Below are positions 46,472-56,620 of a DNA stretch of 64,000 nucleotides, one piece after another. How positions within the stretch are numbered: the stretch's first letter is position 1; the number at the start of each line of letters is the position of its first letter. The notes beneath the pieces are model-generated. The model ran no database searches, was not told the DNA's origin, and saw nothing but the letters and a program-made list of their open reading frames with translations. The position numbers and the translations under genes were made by a program. The stretch is from assembly GCA_003999685.1 (NCBI GenBank), contig CP021224.1, positions 1,178,001 through 1,242,000 on the forward strand. The letters run 5' to 3'. Origin of the DNA: Taiwanofungus camphoratus. Taxonomy: Eukaryota; Basidiomycota; Agaricomycetes; Polyporales; Taiwanofungaceae.

Positions 46472-47517
46472 CCGCGCTCGTCATCTCCATCTGTCCTCTT
46501 TTCCGTCTCCGTCTCCGCAGTTTTGCCGAGCGCTGTCTTATGATGATCCTCGTCGATCATCTCCCACGCTCCGCAGCAGCACTCATTTACACTGGATCCG
46601 GATTCATTGTACACGCAGGAGAATCCAGAAATACAGGCCGCCGCCTCTCGTCAGCAGCAAACCGTATCTATACAGCCCGCGCAACAACTCCTCACCCGTC
46701 ATTCTTTTGGCATGTCTTGCCGTTTTCCCTCTGTAAATGCTCTTCTACTGTAATATAGCCCTTATTTTCCAATTCTTTACCCTGTTTCAGGGATACTCAG
46801 CATAGTTTCTCTTCTCATGCTCTCGACGGTTCGATTTGGCTCTAGCCCACAGCTTGCAATCATGTAATTTTATTGTTGTATATTGTCTATGTACGTAGAG
46901 GTTTGACTGAGGATACGTGGTCTCTTGGCGAAATTCGATGGTTCGGGTCATGATACGCGTCTGCGATCGATTCGATCGGGCCTTATTATAATTGGTGGCT
47001 TAGATTAGAGTGTATCTGCAGAGACCTGGGTCACGTCCCAAAAAGGGAATTTTCTTATGTCTCCGTCACCTGATTGGCTGATAATGGAGGTCACTGCAGA
47101 TACTACTAAGCACTGGTAGAGTCGGCGCGTTCCCTCAGTCGGCAGTTAGGGTCTCGACCAATAAAGCTTTTAGTATTTGTGGAAGTCATCAAAAAATACG
47201 AGCTTTTGACGAAGCAGTTGCCGACCGAGTCACCATAGTACACTTCAGAGCTTTTCCAAATTCTCACCACAGGCTCACACATGTAGATGTTATGTACTGA
47301 TATCTAACTCTCTGATTCAGAAGCCGTATCTGACCTCGCTTATTGCTAGAATGGCCAAGACTCAGCTCATCGACCAAACCTTTGCGATTCAGTCTCTTCG
47401 AAATCATCTACTGTCCCTAAAGTCTACTTGTCAGACTGTTCAGGTTTTTGAGTCTAGTCTTCAGCAGCTTGTGTGTTCTCGCTTTGCACCGGTCGCCGCT
47501 CGACGTCAGTCACGGAC
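46472..47517. other. Intergenic region before the F-box-like array
   Basis: About 1 kb. An imperfect 15-bp inverted repeat (TATCTGCAGAGACCT at 47013-47027; AGGTCACTGCAGATA at 47088-47102, one mismatch) could form a short hairpin. A 56-codon frame starts at 47351 (MAKTQLIDQTFAIQSLRNHL) and its stop overlaps the ATG of the first F-box-like copy; its meaning is unclear. Confidence 0.45.
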
Positions 47518-47664
47518 ATGAATGCATATCTACCATCACCAAGACTGCCTCACGAGATGTACGATCACACTATAGATCACCTATGGGACGACCGTCGCGC
47601 CCTGATGGCCTACAGCCTGGCGTGTCGTGCATGGCTGTGTACGTTGGCCACTATGACTAGGTAG
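47518..47664 (+). pseudogene. Truncated F-box-like copy 1
   Basis: A 48-codon fragment, MNAYLPSPRLPHEMYDHTID followed by a segment ending YSLACRAWL, matches the N-terminal F-box-like motif (LPxExxDxxIDHLWDDxxxLxxCSLxCRAWL) of the two copies downstream. After CRAWL the similarity stops and the frame ends. No LRR-like C-terminal part follows within 900 bp. Confidence 0.7.
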
Positions 47665-48635
47665 TTTCGAAACCAATTAACTACCAAAAGGACTCATCCT
47701 CCATTTCAGATTCCCTTGATAGTTTCCAAATATTTATATTCGAAGTTGCATTGGTGGAGACGGCTGGAGACAAGCGGTAACATCGTGCGTGGTATAGCCG
47801 AAAACATAGCGGAAGTCGGGCTATGTCACGACTAAGTCAGCATTTAAGGCAGAGGTTGGTTATACAAATTGGCAGCTGTACCTTCGGCCTATTCTTGATG
47901 ATCATATTTCCTCTCTTCCTCCCTACTATGTTTTTGTACTGAACACGATCTAACTTCTCACTCTTCCATGCTCCCCTGTAATACAACGCGTCACAATGCG
48001 AATTCTCCGCTGTAATCTTTGCATTGTCCCTACTGCCGTACGAGCCTGCATACTCGCGATAGTGACTGTTTATGGCGTCGTTGGGCATATCATACTCCAT
48101 ACAATGGACCTGCTCTAGTCTACCACGACAAAGCATGGGGAGATCTCTTCCGGGTCGATGGCAACAAATACCATATGTCCCAATCCGACGCGCAGGTGTA
48201 GCGAGTCGGTTGAATCCAGTCATGTCTGGTCCATGTGTGCACCGCCTGCCTTTTATGGCAGATGGCACGCGCCGACGCGTGCCGCGCGTTTCAGGCACGT
48301 GCGACGTTCAGGCTGTATCAAACATCTACTGGAATGTAACTTTACCATTAGGAACCACTGGCATAGGCCTTCTTGTATACACTAAAATCATCTGGGTCGG
48401 CAATGGACAACGCAAATCTGAGAGCTCGAAGAAATTAACGGCCACTAAACTAACTATCTGTGAATACTGGCGTGCTGGAAACTCGAGCATTGCAAGCCCT
48501 TGCTGCAGCGTACTGTAAGTAAGTTTTGGTCCAACATTCTTGACATCTTGCGATGGGATTGACAGGCGATTAAAAGGTCTGCCCCACCGACTGTCTTCAA
48601 GTTGAAGTAGTTTTGCATATAGGCCACAAACGAAA
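47665..48635. other. Spacer in the F-box-like array
   Basis: About 970 bp without a recognisable gene. Open frames around 48000-48500 on both strands overlap and have no domain. Confidence 0.45.
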
Positions 48636-49802
48636 ATGAAGGCAGTTCTGCCCCCCGCCAAGGCTGCCCCCAGAGATGTGCGATAACATCATAGATCACC
48701 TCTGTGACGATGACTATACCCAGCAGGCCTGCAGTCTGACGTGCCGCGCTTGGCTTCCTGCATCTCGCTCTCATTTGTTCTATCGCATTCACCTCAACGT
48801 ACCGTTGTACCCAAAATTCAACGCACTCAGGGCATCACCACACATTGCACTATACGTCCGCATGCTCTCAATAGACGCATATAAGGATTCTGACGGCTCC
48901 CTAGATTGGCCACATATCATGGCAAAACTTATCCATGTTGATCACCTCAGTGTGTCAAGTTGGGACACTCGTGGCCTTGTCAGGGAGAAATTGGGTACAG
49001 GCTTTACCACGGTCAAGGTCGCTGGTTTCTAGAGAATTACGTTTCAAAAAGTGAAAAAGTGGATTTCTTGCGAATGCTAGGTGTATGCACGGGACTTTCC
49101 ACCTTACATTTGGACTGGGTACAGACATCCATCGATCCGGACGAGAACCCTATTACATCTGTGACAGTCGATCCTACAGCAAAAATCAAAATAGACACTC
49201 TCGCCTGGGTTCATTCCAGCCAAATTCTGCTTGATTGGTCATTGGAAGGTCCATTCGAATTGAGCCTTAGGAAACTGGAGATAACATGGGATCCTCATCC
49301 GACTATGCGCGCCATGACATCGAAATTGATGAAAGCTTGCAGACAATCTCTAGAACACCTTGTGGTCCACGCTGTCGCTGGACTGAAACCCTTTGAAGAT
49401 CTGTCCTGTTACAATAAACTCGTTTCTATACGTCTTGTACTCTTTCAGGTATCACCCTCCAGTTGGGTACCGACTACCCTATCCCTCGTTCATTCCACTC
49501 ATCTACAGCGCATCGAAATCAGCCTTTTACAGGCGCAGGTCGTTCGGGAGGGTGACATCGACTGGTTGCAACTTGATGATAACATTGTTCGTCTGGCCTG
49601 TTGCCCACGCCTGGTAGTTGTATTTGATATTGGTCCTGACCGGTTCCTTCAAATCTACAATGCGCGCGAACTCTTGGACACTATTCTGACCAGATTGCCG
49701 AGAACACACGGTGGAAGACACACACTTGGAGTCAGATGTTATGCCAGTATACCAGGGCAAGGTGTTGCAAAGATTCTTACAGGGGAATGCTGGTTTCCAT
49801 GA
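48636..49802 (+). pseudogene. F-box-like/LRR-type protein copy 2, frameshifted
   Basis: Expected role: substrate adaptor of an SCF ubiquitin ligase, of the kind expanded in Agaricomycetes. The ATG at 48636 aligns with that of copy 1, but a C6 tract at 48651-48656 carries one base too many, so the F-box motif (CDNIIDHLCDDDYTQQACSL, CRAWL) is read one frame over. Around 48995-49032 the frame ends at a TAG and the C-terminal part (SKSEKVDFLRMLGVCTGL... HLQRIEISLLQAQVV) resumes in the first frame. A 38-nt GT-AG intron could explain the second shift, not the first. Most likely a pseudogene, unless the C tract is an assembly error. Confidence 0.65.
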
Positions 49803-50451
49803 CCGTACTTACCTGGATGTAGGAACAAGGATCCAACGACACCCATTTTGATGGGTGCTATGAAGCTATGTGGCTACTCTAACGACAAGTGACATCGGCC
49901 ATGATTCGGTTCCCTGAATTCTTGACTGACGTTGCCTTTGCATCATGATACTTTGATTGTCGCAAGTTCTCGGCTTATTGCTTGTATGTTCATTGCAGTC
50001 CTGTCAGCTGTCGTGTTTCAATCTTTTTCTAACTGGAGCTTTCTTACATAAACGGATACTATACACTACTGGACTGTGATTAATGTACGTTTATTGTTTT
50101 GTGATATGGATTTGCATGACACAGACTCAGTAAGGGTAAGGCTCCTTGGGCTCAATCAAGGGTGATAAGGTCGGAATGGATTGTTTATTATTAGCTGTCT
50201 ATCTTGCAGGGTATGCTGTCACTTCTTGGCTGGCCGTGTGGTTATCGACATATGTGATAGCGAGCTGTTAAGCTATTATGCAATCATTGGGCCACAAACA
50301 GCTACCAGTGGCCCCGTCAAGCGCGACCACAGGGTATGTACTTTTACTTATTATGGCCCTCCCCTGTGCTCATACCTCTCTCACTTTCCGTTTCACCTTA
50401 GCATCCTGCAACACGTCCCTATTACAGACCGGCATTGTTTGAGTGAAGACA
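49803..50451. other. Spacer in the F-box-like array
   Basis: About 650 bp between copies 2 and 3, AT-rich, with no gene seen. Confidence 0.5.
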
Positions 50452-51497
50452 ATGCTCTCATCATTGAGGCTGCCTCTCGAGTTGTGCGATAACGCAATAG
50501 ACCACCTGTGGGACGACCGCTCTTCGCTGGAGGCATGCAGCCTGACATGTCGCGCATGGCTGCCGACTGCCCGCTTTCATATGTTCGGTTCCATCTCCCT
50601 CGATGACTCGCTGTACCCGCTTTTCGACCGACTCATAGAAACGTCTCCCCACCTTGGGCATTATGTTCGCTCTCTTTCCACCAGATACTACCTCCGTGGC
50701 TCGATGAATGCGGAATGGCTTCAATTAATGTCCAAGCCCAATTGTATCCAGCACCTTGCGGTGACCAACTGGGACAGCCCGGCTTGAAGAAAGCCAACCT
50801 ATGCACAGGATTCTGCACGCTCAAGACACTTATCTTCGACATGGTCAAATTTCGCGACAATGGTTTTTCTTCATCTGATGCTTGCATTCCCACAACTGTC
50901 TGCCATACATCTATACTGGACATCTGTTTCTTCATACACGGTTTTGCGACAGAGCTCTTTGCGGTCTGGGCCCCTCCTTTAGCATTGACTTCTCGAACAA
51001 AGTTGCAAATCGACACTTTGACCTGGATACATTCAGACAAGCGTTTTCCTATATGGGTGACAAACGGGCCATTCGAATTGAACCTCCGGACCCTTGGATT
51101 GTCGTGGAAGCCCTCTGGCTCCGAAGCATCCCCATTGGCATTGAGATTGTTGACAGCTAATAGGACACCATTGGAACATGTTGTGAATTACACTGGACTG
51201 GGTGGCGATCTTTCAGCCATAGATCTGGCCCGCCGCACTGATATTATCATGCTGCGGCCAAATTTGTGCGAGGTACCGCATACCTGCGTGTTGACCTTGG
51301 CCCGGATCCAGTTCATGCGTTTGGAGCGTCTCGAAATTAGTATTCAGCAAGAGTTCCTTCATGTCTATCTGGGCTGGAAAGGAATCGATGCCAGTCTTGT
51401 GCGTCTCACTCAGAACTGTCCGCGACTGGTGATTGTGTCTCGTGTCATTCAACTTCAAGATACCCAGGTTGAGAGGTCAGCCAAGATTCTGCGCTAA
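50452..51497 (+). pseudogene. F-box-like/LRR-type protein copy 3, frameshifted
   Basis: Same family as copy 2. The position matching the start codon of copies 1 and 2 is GTG (50443) here; the first in-frame ATG is three codons later. The F-box-like motif LPLELCDNAIDHLWDD, CSLTCRAWLPTARFHMF is intact. After TNWDS the frame runs to TGA (50785-50787), while similarity continues in another frame from GLKKANLCTGFCTLKTLIF to the stop at 51497 (IQFMRLERLEISIQQEF; RLTQNCPRLVIVS). Pairwise alignment with copy 2 shows a one-base deletion at this point. It ends only 51 bp from the convergent COQ3 stop. Confidence 0.65.
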
Positions 51498-51548
51498 CAG
51501 ATGTGCAGTAGTGAACGCGAAAGCTTGGATGTAGTGATTCGTTAACTC

Positions 51549-52875
51549 TCATTCCATCGGCCTTCTTACCCAAAAGATGTAGTTACATGCTTCTCCCCAC
51601 TTTGTCCCTCCGGATCCACTGCGAGGAACCAGCACCCACTCGCCCTTCCATGGCAAATAAATCATGCCACGGGTCTCTGCCTCGGTGCGGGACGGCAAGC
51701 CATTGTACAGATGGGAGATCCAGGGCTTGCCCGGGGCTGAAGAATCAGGTGAAGACGGCGATTGATACTCCTCGAAAAATCCGAGCACCTCATCCGGGTT
51801 GATGTATTTAGAATATGTGTGTGTGCCTGGTGTTACTAGCCGAAGGACATGCTCAGCGGCGAGGATAGTGAGTAGGTAGGCGAGCGGCGTGCGCGCGATC
51901 GTGGAGAGGAAGAGATGACCGCCCGGCTGCATGATAGAGAACAGGGTCAGAATGTCTAGCCTCAGAAAGGGGACGATTCGGGCATGTTGTCTACCAGTAG
52001 CAAGACGGAAGACACATGCAACAGCTCACCTTTACTAATTGTGCGCAATTGCTCAAAAACGTAGAGGGGTTGTCTACGTGCTCGATCACCTCCATCGAGC
52101 ATACAATGTCAAATTGTTGGGGGCCTCGCCGTACAAAAAGGTCCTCCACTGATGTATGCTCATAGGCAAGCGTTCCCTTTCTCTGGTACGGAGGATGGGC
52201 ATTTGCGGGGGATGGGGACGCGGTGAACGAAGAAGAGAGGGACAGGCTAGGGTCAATAGATGCATGCAGAGAAGCGATAGCAATGTTAGAAGGAGAAGCG
52301 TCAATTCCAAGGGTATTGCCACCCAAACGAGCAAGACTCTGCGAGTAATACGATGAAGTAAAACAGGGTGCATTAGCTGGTAGAAAGAACCACACCTCAC
52401 AGAGCAGCCCGCCTCCACACCCTACGTCCAACACGTCCATGCCCTCAAGGACCTGAGACTCGTTGAGAGAGGCATCGGTTCCATCTTCTCTGTGCATCTC
52501 TATCTACATACATATCAACGACAACATAAAGCACAGATTTGATACATAGCAAACAAAATCAGATTGACGCATCACTAGGACATGCAGACTACATTTCACA
52601 CTCACGACCTTGTCTCGAATGAATTGCATCCTTACTGGGTTCATTTTGTGCAACAGCTGAAATTCGCCTCGTTCATCCCACCATTGCGAGGAAAGGCGAG
52701 AGAAATGCTCAATTTCGTCAGGATTGACCGAGGACTGTAGACTGAACGAGGCATGTGGTGCAGACGCAAAAGGACGGAAAATGTACGCCCCAGAATAACG
52801 CGGTATTCGAATGAACTTTGACCATCGGCAGGCGGGATGTCTATTGCCTTGTATCAACGGCCTGGAGTACTGCAT
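51549..52875 (-). CDS. COQ3: Ubiquinone biosynthesis O-methyltransferase, mitochondrial
   Basis: SAM-dependent O-methyltransferase for both O-methylation steps of ubiquinone synthesis, on the matrix side of the inner mitochondrial membrane. Exons 52875-52606, 52503-52396, 52338-52030 and 51926-51549 give 354 residues. The N-terminus is basic and Ser/Arg-rich (MQYSRPLIQGNRHPACRWSK), typical of a mitochondrial presequence. Family landmarks: EIEHFSRLSSQWWDERGEF, SAM-binding VLDVGCGGGLLCE, LGIDASPSNIAIA, DIVCSMEVIEHVDNP, GGHLFLSTIARTPLAYL and a late NYIFWVRR. A longer N-terminus starting at 52932 is possible in the same frame; the internal Met makes the better presequence start. Confidence 0.93.
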
Positions 52876-53909
52876 GCTGCTGCGGCGCCTTCCGTTAGTC
52901 CGGGCACCGACCTCGCTGGAAACAACGTTCAACGTTCTTTCGAGGAGTCAGCACCTTTTCAGAACGCGGCGCATACTTGACGCGTTGTGACACGGGTCTC
53001 GTGTCTCGCGTAGTATCGTCTTGAACTCTAAACACTTGATTGATCCTCTTGGTACGTACCATAAGTACGAGGGAAATGTAAATACATATTATGCACTGAC
53101 AGCGCCAATTCAAGTTGGACGTATCACGATATTCCTTCACCAGAATACAACCAAGATCATTGGCAACGTGTGCGTAGCTTTTGGCTAGAAGACTGATCAC
53201 GTATTCTGGTAGTCTGTAGGTAGCCAACCATTCATGTTATCAAACAATGCCCGCAGTGTGAGTTATCCAACCATGTATGTAAGTGTGTCCAAATGGGATG
53301 CAGCTGAGTAGCGGCTGTAACCGACGGGAGAGGTAGAAATGTACAGCCAGGCTCAACACCCTTGCATCGTGCAAAGCCTCCGAGTCTGAATGTTCTCGTC
53401 CTCTCGACATTCCAGGGGTCTGGAGATTGGCAGACTACAGTATCGGCGCCCGAGCTAAGAATGCAAAACCGTCTGCACTATTATTCGTGTAAGTATAGGT
53501 TTGCAACCAGCCATAACCTGATGCAAACGTGCGACTTGAGGCAGGACTCGATGGTTAGGATTCGATTCACGGCGGGCGGGCGCTTGCCTTTTCGGGATCA
53601 CCTGTTTCATTTTTCCACCTTGAATTTAACTTATGAGTAGTCTCCAGCGAATAGCAATATATATATTCCATTCAACGTGCTTCTGCAGCTGCAGCAGCAC
53701 TAGGTACAATATCGTACAGAAGGGCGAATTCACTCCCTTAACGGGGCAAAATATGACTCAGATGCCCGAAGCAAACTATTTCCTCTGAATCAAGATCACC
53801 TTACGTAATAATGGGTGGCTGAGCTATACAGTTATATCCCACATTTGTCCACGGGTCCCAAGGTGCTAAGATTCGAGCAGGCACTCTCCTCGACAACGAA
53901 TTCATCAAG
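52876..53909. other. Intergenic region between COQ3 and the eL43 gene
   Basis: About 1 kb between divergent genes. No coding domain. An AT stretch with ATATATAT lies at about 53658-53666, some 245 bp before the ribosomal start codon. Confidence 0.5.
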
Positions 53910-54495
53910 ATGGTGAGTCTGAACGCTTCCGATTTTGCTATCACTTGTAGTATGCTTATATATTGATTTCAGACCAAAAGAACCCGCAAGGTTGGCGTGA
54001 CTGGAAAGTACGGCACTGTGAGTTTGTTTCATGCATTCGGAGGTAGAGAACAGTTTGAGAGCGGGTTGGACTGACTTGAGATGGTCCACTTTGTAGCGTT
54101 ACGGCGCATCCCTGCGTAAGCAGGTTAAAAAGGTGTGTTGTATTGTTCGATTGAATGACTTTCATGGAATGACAATGTACTGCTCGTAGATGGAAATTAC
54201 CCAGCACGCCAGATACACTTGCACATTCTGCGGCAAGGTCAGTTCTTCGGTTCAACTCGTCTAGTGTGCCCTTGTAATCCTTTCTGTCGTTGTAGGACTC
54301 CGTGAAGCGCCAGGCAGTGGGTATCTGGCGGTGTGGCTCATGCAAGAAAGTGATCGCAGGTGGAGCGTGGACTGTATCAACAACGGCAGCTGCAACTGTT
54401 CGCAGGTGTGTGGCTCTGTCACCTAGAGGCTGTACTATTAAATTCAACCATCCTCTAGCACTGTCCGTCGATTGCGCGAGCTGACTGAGGCATAG
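53910..54495 (+). CDS. RPL43: 60S ribosomal protein L43 (eL43, L37A family)
   Basis: Zinc-binding protein of the large ribosomal subunit, about 92 residues as expected. Coding exon 1 is only the ATG (53910-53912), followed at once by a GTGAGT intron, a common layout in fungal ribosomal protein genes. The next exons read [63 protein letters not shown]...[12 protein letters not shown] and [11 protein letters not shown]. The zinc pairs CTFC and CGSC are intact. All introns are GT-AG and the stop is at 54493-54495. Confidence 0.97.
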
Positions 54496-54726
54496 TCCTT
54501 ATATCTCGCATCATGCTTTGTTTTTTGCCTCTACGCATATATATGTTCAAGCGCTATGAACGATCCTGAGAAATTCACTATTTTCTCCCGTGTAATGTAA
54601 ACCAAGATAGCTCAGTCATGTTTCACTCCAAAGATCACAAGAAAAATAAGGGATATATTGTGATAGAACACGTAAACAAGCAGTGATAGATGTATAAGCT
54701 ACAAGACGGGTCGACTTTCATACATC

Positions 54727-56229
54727 TCAACCCTCCTGCGTGTCGTCGGGGGGTTCAAGACCCTCTTCATCTTCGTTATCCTCTTCGTCAGTATCTTCCT
54801 CCTCATCATCACTCTCATCATCACTCTCACTTTCATGGAAAGTAAGAGAGATGAATTCATCTCCCAGTTGTGCATCTTCTGCAGTCACCGGATGAGAGCT
54901 GGAAACATCAGCACTAGCACCAGATTCAACAGAAGAAGCAGGGAGAGGAGCGACACTCTGTCCAGCAGAGTCACTTGCAGAGCCAGAAACCCTTGAGGAT
55001 GAGGCGGAAGTACCAGTCGTTGCAGGCTTGCGGTTACGGTTGGCGCGGATGACATGTGGGAGTTTGCACCCCTTAGTCGTGCACTCCCCCTTCTCAGCGA
55101 AGTCAGGGCATTCACGCACATGTTGCTTATCGCAGTCGAGGCCTTTCTCACAGTACCCAAGCACTGCAAAGTCGCGGCAGACACCCTGCCGCTGGCCGAC
55201 ACGCACATGAGGAAAAGGACAGTTGCGCCGGGTACAGCGGCCGTTGTTGGCAAAGTGGACACATAGCGGGGTGCGCTCAGGGGTGGGGTCGTGCGAGAGC
55301 GGGCAAGTCTCAGCTGTGTTGGGGCAGTTCCCCTGTAGAAAATTCCAGCAGATGGCGATCTTCGACGGGTCATGCTGATACATGCATGTCAAGCCGCGAT
55401 TGCAGGCACCTGGACGCAGCAGGTCGTAAATAGACACCACCGTGGGCATGTGTTTGTAAGTGGATTCGCGTGTTGAAAGTATGGGCGCACCTGTGGTCGT
55501 GAAACGGGGACAGGGTTTGTCCGAGTACTTTCGCCTGGTTGGTAAGCGGCGAGATCTAAAAAGGGGTGTAAAAACTACGCCTTGCTCAGTATTTGATAAG
55601 TCGACGGACTGGTATTGTTTCCTTGTGTTATTCAAGGTCATGTTGCGGATGGGTAGACGTCCTCGTCTTGAAGTCTTTGGTTTGTAAGAGCGATCAACAT
55701 TCACAAGAGTTCCTGCCTGGTTCCTTGTATAAGTAGACCGAGATGAAGATGCGGGCGGTCGTAGGGGAGCTTTGACAGCAGTGGTTGATACTGGCTTCGG
55801 CACTTCAACACGGTGAGAGGTCAATAGGACAAACACACAGATATATAAGGAAACCCAATCTAGACATACAATCTTTACGGACCAGTGAGCGACCTGATGA
55901 TTCAAAGGCGACTCCTCCTATGACAACATCGCGCTTCTGCGAAGTGTTGGGAGCAGGTGGTTGAAGCTTGGATGATTGAGTAGCTAAAGGCGGTTGCCGT
56001 CCTGATTTGCTTGGGGGCTTGTAATTGGGATTGACGTAGACATTGTTCCGAGGGTGTGTCGGTTGACTTGAAGTTGACTGTGGTGGTGGGCCTCCTGTCT
56101 TATGAGCGTTGATGACACCTGAATATTGGTCAAAGACAAATAGTAATCCATCAGAGTCCTGCATGCCTCACCTGTAAGACGAGCAATTTCGAGCTTGAGA
56201 GCCGTTGTTGAGGTAGATGGGGCATCCAT
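54727..56229 (-). CDS. CCCH zinc-finger protein with five fingers, ZC3H3/Red5-like
   Basis: Predicted nuclear RNA-binding protein in mRNA 3'-end processing, export or decay. Five consecutive CCCH fingers: CPRFTTTGACNRGLTCMYQH, then CWNFLQGNCPNTAETCPLSH, CVHFANNGRCTRRNCPFPH, CRDFAVLGYCEKGLDCDKQH and CPDFAEKGECTTKGCKLPH. Finger number and spacing match the animal ZC3H3 block. The first finger is complete only after removing an intron whose donor follows ...FTTTG. The N-terminal part starts MDAPSTSTTALKLEIARLTG, followed by Pro/Ser-rich sequence; the tail is strongly acidic (SDDESDDEEEDTDEEDNEDE). Start chosen at 56229; an upstream Met at 56298 is in frame. Confidence 0.88.
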
Positions 56230-56620
56230 GATTGCGACGGTCGTGTCCAAGTTGTGATGATTATCAGCTCTCTCAGTGAGCACTACAGTCAGCATCAAAC
56301 ATGTGTAAATATGACGCCACCGAGTTCTTGCACGTGGCTATTTACACCTTGCGTGCGATTCAAAACCCTTGTTACTTTGTTCAATAGAGCGTATTCGCAC
56401 TCGAGCAAAAAAGGTGGAAAAGGCAAATAATGGTCTCTGCCAGTGATTGGCGTGGGCTCGAATACGCTCTAGTGACAACTTTGTAAATAACATCCAATGC
56501 AAACATTTCAGTAGGCACAAGCAAAGGTTTCTGCCAACGCAAGTCGGCGCTTCATATGGGTCGGGGCGAGTGAACTTGATAGCACGTTATCACACCGTAT
56601 CTGCTTATATACGACTAATA
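56230..56620. other. Intergenic region between CCZ1 and the CCCH gene
   Basis: About 390 bp, both genes on the minus strand; holds the CCZ1 3' flank and the CCCH promoter. No other gene seen. Confidence 0.6.

Noticed and set aside
47013-47102. 90-bp segment bounded by imperfect 15-bp inverted repeats as a possible MITE
   Set aside because: Arms are short, one mismatch, no target duplication; a chance hairpin is equally likely.
53535-53610. tRNA-like stretch containing GATGGTTAGGATTCGATTC
   Set aside because: It resembles D-arm and T-arm words of eukaryotic tRNAs, but I could not form an acceptor stem or the four arms at correct spacing.
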